Shown: positions 55,952-64,000 of the stretch, one piece after another
Position numbering within the stretch: the first letter of the stretch is position 1
Layout: every line of letters begins with the position of its first letter
NCBI GenBank assembly: GCA_037833965.1
Contig: AP031352.1
Coordinates: 22,672,501 to 22,736,500 of the forward strand
DNA from: Marchantia polymorpha subsp. ruderalis
Lineage: Eukaryota; Streptophyta; Marchantiopsida; Marchantiales; Marchantiaceae
Direction: 5' to 3'
DNA length: 64,000 nt
The notes under the pieces: generated by a model
Seen by the model: only the letters and a program-made list of their open reading frames with translations
Databases searched by the model: none
What the model was told of the DNA's origin: nothing
Made by a program: the position numbers and the translations under genes

Positions 55952-56143
55952 AGAAGAGTACAACTCGTTGCAGGCTTTTACGAAATGGGCCCTTCAATTT
56001 TGCTGGACTCGGCAGACTACACAAATGCTGAAGAGGTTACAGGAAGCACGCTGAGACAATTCCACCGACCTTGTTTCCTTCGAGGTGTTGTTGATGAACG
56101 CCAATTTACCGTCAGGACAACTGTCATCTCTGGTACATACTGA
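55952..56143 (+). other. Possible terminal exon, product unknown
   Basis: A good 3' splice-site context (CTTTTTATTGCTTGCTTGCAG) immediately precedes an open frame of about 64 codons ending TGA at 56,141-56,143. Composition is clearly less AT-rich than its flanks, and codon use looks coding (VQLVAGFYEMGPSILLDSAD). No family recognised, and I cannot find matching upstream exons in the AT-rich DNA. A remnant exon is as likely as a real one. After the stop, AGTCCTTTCCTGGT is directly repeated. Confidence 0.35.
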
Positions 56144-56159
56144 AGTCCTTTCCTGGTAG

Positions 56160-58110
56160 TCCTTTCCTGGTACATACTTGTTGGATTAGCTTGGAGAGTT
56201 GTGATTGTATTCTACTGTAATCTATGCAAATGTGCAGTTCACACATACCTTCAATATCTGAGACGTATATTCACTCTGTTCCCTTTAAGGTCATTCCGAT
56301 AGTCTTCCTGAGCTCATTCAGCCATACCGTCTGAGTCTGATCGACATGTTCATCTTAAGATGGAACTTTTATCTTCTTTATAGAATCTTCAAAACAAATA
56401 TGTCATTCATCCTTAGAATATTTTTCTTTTAACATTATGTTTTATCATTTATTTTTGTATATCTGGAAAATTTAATTAGATAAAAAGTAAAAAACAAAAC
56501 AAAACAAAAAAGATTCTAGATTTTATAATTATAGTTAAGTATTCTATTACAAACTAAAAACTATATATATAATAGAGAAATCAAATGACATACAAACAAC
56601 TTATAATTTGGATGTTTTATCATCTAATGTGATTGCTATCTTTGTAAAGAATTAGTCCATGTTGTATGTACAAGAATAAAAGCGTATTTAAAAAAATGTT
56701 AAAAAAATATTGAATAAAGTGATACATCTTAGTGTAATGATATCTTCCCTACAACTCAAATTTTTTTATCAAAGCCCTTGTTCATAGATTCATTAATTCA
56801 GTAAAAATATACAAATTTGTGATCTCTTCGCATAATTTACATCTGAGACATTGAATATTATTGTTGTCTCGTTCTCACACAAAGACTAGATATAGATGCC
56901 GATACAAACTATCATCGAATCCGTTGATATGATGCTGAATTTTCAGATCATAGATGACAATAATATCATGAAAATTATATAAATATATTAGTTTGAGATA
57001 AAGGTGATGATAAAAGTACAAGAATTATCATTTTCGGATCTTACTGTACATAAACCGTTGTTACGATGCAAAAAAGAAGAAGCAATCTATAACAAGGCTT
57101 GCTAAAAAAATATGTATTTTAATCGGGGCAGGCTATCCCCGCAGTTGTGGCTTGGTGCGACTGTGCAACAAGTCGGGACACTGTAGAAAAATTGCCCTGA
57201 TAAAACTATTAAAAAAATGCAAATTTTGGAAGTTTGGATGATAGTTGCCTGACGATTACCAGATGTCACAAGCATTACAGGTTGAAGTTCAATAATTGGA
57301 ATCAATAAATTGAAAGATATTGAAAAAGTGAAATTGATTAAGCCTGCTCATGCAAGGAATAAGGAGAATAACATAAAGCCATACGTTCAAGCACTGCGCA
57401 TTTGACACGCCTTTCGTTCATTCTAGAAGATTTATAAATATCATATCAGAAGTTGTTCAGAAAGTGTAGGTTAGTTATCACATCTAGGATGATGTCTGCA
57501 ACCGTAACTTGATAGTCTTGAACAAATTACAGATCAAGTCTCGCCCTCGTTGACTGTAAACGATGTTCTCTTCACGTGAACTTTTCACCTTCATGCAACA
57601 TCAAAATATATAATATCATCCTATAGTTATTCTTTCAAATGGACTTCAAGTGAAATAAACCCTTTCAATGTATCCTTGTTATTTATTTCTAACTAGCATT
57701 GATAGATTAAATGTGTAAAGTGTTGTCGGAACCAATAGCCTCAAAAGTCTCCATATTTAAAAAATGTTATGGCATATAATGTGTAATTGTATATAAACAT
57801 GTTAACATTCTCATTATAGTAAACTCTTAACATATCAAGTAAAGGATCAAAGTCAAAAGCCTATGTTGCATTATAAGCAAACAAATTACATGTCTTTTGA
57901 ATATCTCCTTTTACAGCGATTGAGTACATACTTTTTATAGATGAAAATCCGAGCATGTGAAAAGCATATGAAAGATCTCAAGTAACTACTCATATTTAAA
58001 AATTTATTAGTTATTCAAAGCAATTCTTACTTCAATACTCCAAATTTAAGAATTTCCACACCATTAAGAATATAATATGATGAGTGAAATTAGAAGACAT
58101 GTGTTCACAT
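56160..58110. other. AT-rich intergenic DNA
   Basis: No gene recognised. Confidence 0.5.
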
Positions 58111-58637
58111 GGCTAGAAAGAATTAAATAATGGAATCCAACACGATTCATTTTACCAATGAGATTTTGATATGCTCGAGCGTCACTTATATTCCAATACG
58201 AGTTGTGGATTAGACACAATTGTAGTAAGAAGATTTCAGTGGTTCCAGTGGACGGCTATTTTGAAAATCATACAGTCTTCCTAAAACAATGTCAAAATAT
58301 CATGAGTGAGAGTTTGAAACTTTGAAACGCACAAACGAGGAGAAAATTACTTAATGAGACCCTAGGTATAGAAAACCTCTGCTTACGTCTGCAATATGAT
58401 CTGGAGAATCTAGTGAATACTTAACCAGGATGCAAACTTCAGGTTCTTAGGAGCAAAACTCGTTCGTTGATCAAACTCAAATCTTTGACAGTGTTTTATT
58501 CAGTAAAATAAGCTTGAGATCCATTAAGCGTAGAGATGAGGGCGGTCGTCTCAACGACCAATAACGAATGGAGATAATCTTGTTGTTAGAACAACAAAAT
58601 CTGCCTATAGTGCTCAATATTGCTTGTCAAATTGGCA

Positions 58638-60030
58638 ATGGATGAGAAGACAATTCGGAAGCTGAAGTTCAACAAAGACAAAATCTGTGAGAAAGCTCAG
58701 AAAGTAGATCAAGCTACCCAAGAATACACATTTTGTGCATCTCATGCAACGTTTTCTGAACTCAAACAGAGGCTACTCGAGTGAATTGAAGCCGGTTGTC
58801 GTATGTCACTTGCATTGACTTCCAATACTATTTGTCATAAAGCAAAAATTATCGATTCCGGCTTAGAAAACTAGCGGAGAAATTTAAGGTTTCTTGGGAA
58901 TGGTTTGATAGGTTTCAGCACTGACAAGGATTGAACTCCACCAAACATTTTGAAAAAAGCGGAGAAGTCAACAAAACAATTTTGAAAGTATTAAAGCTCT
59001 TGAAGAATTGGGATTTGTTATTGATCAGTATGACTCAGCTTACTTTACAACATGAATGAAATAGGCTTGTTCTTTTAACTTGTTGCTCGCTATACAATTC
59101 TTTTGCCAAGCAAAGATGTTTTTACAGTTCGAGGAATCAAAAAGGCAAAAAATTGTGTGATTTTTGTTGACTATTGCAATGTTATGAGAACAGAGCAAGT
59201 ACCCATTATCATGATTGAAAAAGACAAAGAGCAAGCATGTATTGCTAAAACTTTTGGCCAATTTCATACATAGATTAAAAGAATGCTTGGATTGACATTA
59301 AAACCTTGAACCTATGGTTTGATAAAAAATTTGAGCTTTTTGTGCAAAAACACACAAGACATAAAGTGCTACTAATTTTAAACAACAAGCCAGGTCATTC
59401 AAAACTGTTTGAGCGAAACAGAATTCATGTGGTGTTTTTTTACTCCCAATGTCACATCGTGAAAACAACCTATGGACATGGAAATAATTGCTACCATTAA
59501 AAAACAATACAAGGCCAAGGACATCATCACTTATCATGAATATCTTGATCCCCAGGAAACAATTAGACTTTGCTACATAAAAAGTGAAACGGGATGCTGC
59601 AAGAGTTGTTTAATGTTGACCGTTTCATTTGCGTGACAATGTTAACTTTGTTAAGATTGCATGGAATAACATTTCAGTGCAAAGTTTGAAAAATTGTTTC
59701 AAGAAAGCTGATATTATTTCTAGTTCTTGCAATATCAGCTATACATTCATCAATGATAATGATCTCAAAAAAATTGTGGAAATGTCCCAAGATTGTTGTA
59801 GAATTCTGAATGATGCCGATGATTCAAATCTCAGCGCTGAGATCTAGCAATGTTTTGACAACAATAATGATGAATCCGACTTCTGCAAGAACGTTGTGAT
59901 TGAGGAGATTGAAGATGCACTGACAAACGTTGTCACCATTGCTGTTGAAGAGGGATCTCAAGACAGTGAAAGTGAATCTCATTGCGAAGCCCTGAATATG
60001 AGGGAAGCGTCACTTGATCAGCGAATATAA
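58638..60030 (+). pseudogene. DDE_1 (CENP-B/jerky/pogo) transposase remnant
   Basis: Starts at ATG 58,638 and reads through several stops and frame changes. The CENP-B-type helix-turn-helix is recognisable at about 58,770-58,940 (KQRLLE-stop-IEAGCRMS, KLAEKFKVSWEWFDRFQ). The catalytic part follows: NMNEIGLFF at about 59,049, VRGIKKAKNCVIFVDYCNV near 59,130-59,190, and then WFDKKFELFVQKHTRHKVLL with LNNKPGHSK (59,306-59,404). Next come a ThrSer-type FFTPNVTS equivalent and QPMDMEIIATIKKQY (59,440-59,510). The two visible catalytic Asp positions (D-E-T-G and L-D-N-A-P) are both Asn here. It is certainly inactive. Confidence 0.8.
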
Positions 60031-60609
60031 TCAATGACTCACTACTAGATGTTATCAATTTAACTATTCCTTCAAATGATCTTCAGGAATGAGCATTTTT
60101 GTCATTGGAGCAAATTTTTCAAGCCAAATTAGCATTGCTCATGCTTCACCGCATCCTGCAAGGAGGCTGATTGACAATTATTCAGGGTGTCATGACAAAG
60201 AGCCGTCAAATGACTCTATTCAACTTTATATATTGAATATTTAATAAAATTTTGATTTACTTAAAAAAATAAAATCACAAGGATTTAACCTGGATGCGGT
60301 CGCAAGCGAATGTTTACTATAATGCACATTTGATGAGATTCAATAGATTTCATTTAATCCAATAGACGCTCTCGACGACCATGCACTTCACTGTGAGCCA
60401 TGTTCCAATATGCCGAGTTTAATCATGTTTCATGCTTCAAGATGAATCATTTGGTGATTTTGGATAGAAAGTTGGTTACGTTGTTGGATGCAATTACTGC
60501 AAGACTCTTTGAGGATTTTGATAGTAGATATGCAAAGAAGATCTGAAATTTGTTATAGATAGTCTGTACATGACCGTCATTATCTTAAGACATGGCTGCA
60601 AACGATGTA

Positions 60610-60740
60610 CATTCATTTTCTCCCGTGAGAATACCTTACCTCCCAATACCTCCCATATTGTACCACACCCGTGGTACAAGTGGAGGTAAGGTATTCTACA
60701 ATACACCCGTACCGTGAGAATACCAGTACCTCCCATATTG
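60610..60740. repeat. Imperfect inverted/direct repeats ACCTCCCATATTGT
   Basis: GAGAATACCTTACCTCCCAA...GGAGGTAAGGTATTCT forms a stem around GTACCACACCCGTGGTAC, and GTGAGAATACC..ACCTCCCATATTGT is repeated once more (60,714). It lies inside the pogo-like element near its right end. Confidence 0.7.
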
Positions 60741-61525
60741 TGGCACAAATTATCGGATTATAATATCTTCTACTATAACATGGCTGACGGTGAAGTGCAT
60801 GATCATCGAAGGGATCTCATTGAGTAAAATGAAACCTGTTGGATCTTATCAAGTTGTTTCAACTTACCTAGGGTATCCATCAAGTAAATTTTTCTATCAA
60901 TGAGACATCCACAAACCCATGTTCCAATACGAGTTATGCGTTAGATATGTCATGTCCATATGTGTTGTGAATAGTTAATATTGGATTAGATTTAACTCTA
61001 CTTGAGTTAACCCTAGGTTAGTGCCCATTCTTGTTGAAGAGTAAAGTCGCCTGAAGACTTCAAAAACCTTCAGTTTTTTTAATTGAGTCTTTTAGCCTGG
61101 GAGTAGTTCTCAGTGTGTTAGCTATGGTATCCCCTTAGCATCGGTCTGGATTCTTGGAGTTGTGGAGCGGGCTTGGCTCGACTTCAAAATATCATAATGA
61201 TGTCAAAATATCACTAGTGATTTGAAACTTTGAAACGCACCAACGAGCCATTCACAAACGCAATTTTTTTGGAAATCGAAGAGTTCTTGGAACAAATGAA
61301 TGACGCGATGAGGTCACAGACAGGTAGCTACAACGAGCTATCCCAACTATCATTAGGAAGATAAAGAGCTAGGAGATCATGACCTGAGGTTAAATTTATC
61401 AAGATGTATACCCTAATCACATCAACTAGTTTCTATGGATGAATATGGTACATACCTTTGATCCGATAAGGGTAGTTACTTCTTCACACTCGAGATGCGA
61501 ACTATCTGGTTACTAGAACTCGAAT

Positions 61526-61598
61526 TGGTAAAATGAACTATGTTGGGTCCTAGCAAATGTTTAGCGCTCCGCAGGATAATATGAAGTAATTTTCTAGT
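61526..61598 (-). mobile_element. Orphan TIR fragment of the pogo-related MITE family
   Basis: GGTAAAATGAACTATGTTGG and GAAGTAATTTTCTAG match, in reverse, the left end of the element at 61,614 and of the pogo-like element at 58,341. A similar fragment lies at about 58,112-58,170 (AGAAAGAATTAAATAATGG). Confidence 0.5.
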
Positions 61599-61613
61599 AT
61601 GTTTATGTAAATA

Positions 61614-62105
61614 GAGAAATTTACTTTATGGGACCCAATACGATCCATTTTACCCGATGGGACCCCTATGACGGTTCACCGTCAGATATGTTCTTGTAAC
61701 TGCTTTGTTTTCACTTCAATGAAACAAAAAATTCTTCCCAAAGTTAAGTTAGTAAGATTTCCCATAGCTCCCAATCTTCATCATCCAAGAATCCAATTTC
61801 TTACCTCCCAAAATGATTTTACAGTTGTAATGTATTGGCGTAATCTACTCACTCCTTACTTGTTTTTCTAAAACTCTTGGCCGAAGTCACAAAAGTTGCG
61901 TATTTTGGTCCGTGAAGTGCCTGAGGGGAGAAGTCACTTTTCGACAAAGAGGCAAAGTGCATTTCCTAACCCGGACTCAAATCAATTAGAAGAACTCGTA
62001 GTAGAACATCCGTGACGGTGTACTCAACTGCCGTCGGAAAATAGAACTTATTGGTTCCCATCAAGACTTACGCCTTCAGATGGGGTACCATCAAGTAATT
62101 CTCTC
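61614..62105. mobile_element. MITE-like element related to the pogo-like transposon
   Basis: Begins GAGAAATTTACTTTATGGGACCC and ends GGGGTACCATCAAGTAATTCTCTC, imperfect inverted repeats. Subterminal GACGGTTCACCGTCAGATATG and ATCCGTGACGGTGTACTC are also complementary. The ends resemble those of the element at 58,341-60,895, so it may be mobilised by the same transposase. About 490 bp, no coding capacity. Confidence 0.6.
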
Positions 62106-64000
62106 ATGTAAGTAATATGCTTCTACCCAATCCACTCTTAAGCATTCCGGAGTTTTCACTTGAAGAAAGCTCTACATGTGAGATGCTTTCTTGTGATGTT
62201 CTGTAAAGTAGACTTAGTCCTCTTCATGAATAGCTCGGAGTTTGGATTCTATACCTTCTCATCTTCCCCTTCCCCATCTATTCATCTGCCGTCTCTCGCA
62301 TGCATTTAAAAGAAAAAATCTAACCAGTGAACAACAAAACTTGATGATCATGACGATAACCTTACTATTTGCTACCAAGGACCAAGGTGATGCGTAATGC
62401 TGCTAATCAGGGTTAGGACCCCTCGGGGTTTAGCTGATCGCATGTCACGGGTTACATCTTTATACTGTACTGTAGTTTTCTCGAATCAGGGTCAAAGAAA
62501 TGAGCAACTGTACGTAATCAGAACAAGAAGTTGACCACCGCCAAAGTCCATTTAGTCTCCTCCTGTCCAGATCTTGGACCTTTTGAGAGCAGCTCACATA
62601 ACTGCAATCAATGTATTTGGTGGGACCAAGTAATTCAGCTAAAAGGATGTGAAGGCCTCTCATCAGGCAGTACGTGGATGTTATGAAACCGAAAGTGGAG
62701 ACAAGGGTTTAACAAGATCCGATGGGATGGGAAGACCAGGAGTAATGGAACCAAAATGTAACATGGGGCTAATCCCATATAGCATCACAATTACAAATAT
62801 GGACAACTGCAACTTTTATTTCTCAACTATCTAACTAGAGCGCTGTCTTATATGCAGCACTACAAGACAGCGGTCAATTTAGATTGTATCTCTTCTGCAT
62901 ACATTGAACTAGCCAGAAAAGCTGGCAATGCAGCATGGAACTGTCATCAAATTCAACACTATCTGCTGGGTAGGCACCTGTCTTCGTGGAAGTATCGAGC
63001 AACGGACCTCAGAAATATATTCGGGTGTCCACCTTCGCGGAACGGAACGTAGAGGAGGCAACTGGAACCAGTGCACAGCATTCTTGGGCGGCGAGAATCC
63101 TCACTTATGTACTGCCAGTCAGGGACTCTTGTCAACTCCACTCGGATGTGAGAGCTATGTCAGGTTGTCGATCTGGAATTACAGTAAATCCGCAGGCGTG
63201 ATAGCTCAGTTGAAAGTATCTTACAATTATCAGGGTCAAATTTCACAGACGAGACTACCGAAACAGATGATGTGCAGCCGATATGTCCTGCCGTGAAGTC
63301 GGTTTTCGGCCCAAAGAAGTCCTGGGGAAAAGCTTTGGCCTAACGAGACTGCTTGGGAACACCTTATGAATTTCATGATTTTGAGAAACAGCTTGCCCGT
63401 GTGTCAAGACGTTCTGGCCAATGAAACCGAGATTCAGAGTAAAACTCAATAATCATTTCGCGGGTGCGAAATGAATCACCGTTGATCAACGACATTATTC
63501 TCTACTTGCTTCTGGTTTATGATCTGGATCTAGCTAGACGTTCGCTGATCCCCATCTTCTGGATCTGACTCTCACCACATCACGAAGTCAGGAGCCTATC
63601 CATCAGACTGCTCCTGCTCCTCTCTTCGTGGTGTTCCCCCATGTAGTTGTCAAAGCACCTGTAAAGTGTGAGTGAGGAACCTACTTTACTAACAACATGA
63701 GTTGCCATATGTAGCGGAGTTCCACGCATCCTGCGAACTAAGAATTTCCTTCTGAAGCTTTGAATGTGATGGTGTCACGTTCAGCTACAAAGGATTCATA
63801 CAAACAGGCCATTGATTGTCACCTGTAGAGCCAATATTGTAGATCCAAAGAAACATTCCGACCGGCTTGGCTTCACCTCTAACCAGGCGAGCGTTCCTTT
63901 CTGTTGTCATTTAGTTTTGCAACGGGTCTCCTTCTCTATAACTGCTATGAGCCGACAAATAATTATCCAAACATTTTAGCCGTCCCATCCTGCTCCTCTC
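62106..64000. other. Intergenic, nothing recognised
   Basis: Mixed composition. Short frames (for example 62,928-63,296) have no family signature. A short hairpin CATTTCGCGGGTGCGAAATG occurs at 63,453-63,472. Confidence 0.4.

Larger units (their letters stand above)
58341..60895 (+). mobile_element. Pogo/Tigger-like DNA transposon, decayed, with TIRs
   Basis: The left end AGAAAATTACTTAATGAGA (58,341) followed by CCCTAGGTA matches, in reverse complement, TACCTAGGGTATCCATCAAG (60,865) through ATTTTTCT (60,895), giving imperfect terminal inverted repeats of about 28 bp. Between them lies a degenerate DDE_1 transposase. The ~2.55-kb length fits the family. A TA target duplication is not evident. 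A ~50-bp direct repeat (TTTGAAACTTTGAAACGCAC) flanks the element on the left (58,313) and again at about 61,213. Confidence 0.65.

Overview
The window reads as nuclear DNA of a land plant, most likely a liverwort close to Marchantia. The main reason is an intact gene for an Agaricus-type (fungal fruit-body) lectin at 23,103-23,543. This family is mainly fungal, and liverworts are the plants known to express it. The rest fits a eukaryotic repeat-rich region: long intergenic stretches, a GT-AG intron, TATA boxes, retroelements and a pogo-like transposon. The species is an inference; nothing here names it.

Layout. (1) 1-16,182 is GC-rich nested retroelement DNA. At least three copies of one element family lie on the minus strand. 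They share a long ORF: N-terminal gag/transposon-like domain, proline/arginine-rich middle, coiled-coil end. They also share long LTR-like regions ending in GGGGTACCACA (5' TGTGGTACCCC on the minus strand). A mirror-image segment at 3,175-5,760 carries the coiled-coil end on the plus strand. A Ty3/gypsy-like gag-protease fragment (6,684-9,288) is embedded between them. The region is full of short perfect palindromes, a recurring hairpin module and 15-bp minisatellites. (2) 16,183-16,748 is a Ty1/copia-type gag remnant cut off by the GC-rich block. (3) 16,800-24,900 is low-density DNA holding a dead lectin copy (minus, about 17,662-18,130) and the intact lectin gene (plus).

(4) 24,906-49,262 is a tandem segmental duplication: unit 1 (about 24.9-35.4 kb), unit 2 (about 35.5-48.5 kb) and a short third copy (48.55-49.26 kb). 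Units 1 and 2 each carry a two-exon class-3 lipase-like gene (At4g10955 type, GHSLG motif) on the minus strand. Both copies are broken, at different positions, so each preserves the other's original state at most lesion sites. Unit 2 has gained a 547-bp solo-LTR-like insertion, two other insertions of roughly 0.8-1 kb, and a composite block of about 3 kb with CACTA-like termini. (5) 49.3-53.5 kb is a moderately GC-rich stretch with no recognisable gene. (6) 54-64 kb is mostly AT-rich. It holds a possible terminal exon (55,952-56,143), a decayed pogo/Tigger-type (CENP-B HTH plus DDE_1) transposon with terminal inverted repeats at 58,341-60,895, and a related MITE-like element at 61,614-62,105.

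The only host gene that looks intact is the lectin. The lipases look like recently dead or dying members of a tandem family. Nearly everything else is mobile DNA or its remains, and many stops are of the CAA/CAG-to-TAA/TAG or G-to-A type expected from decay of methylated cytosines.
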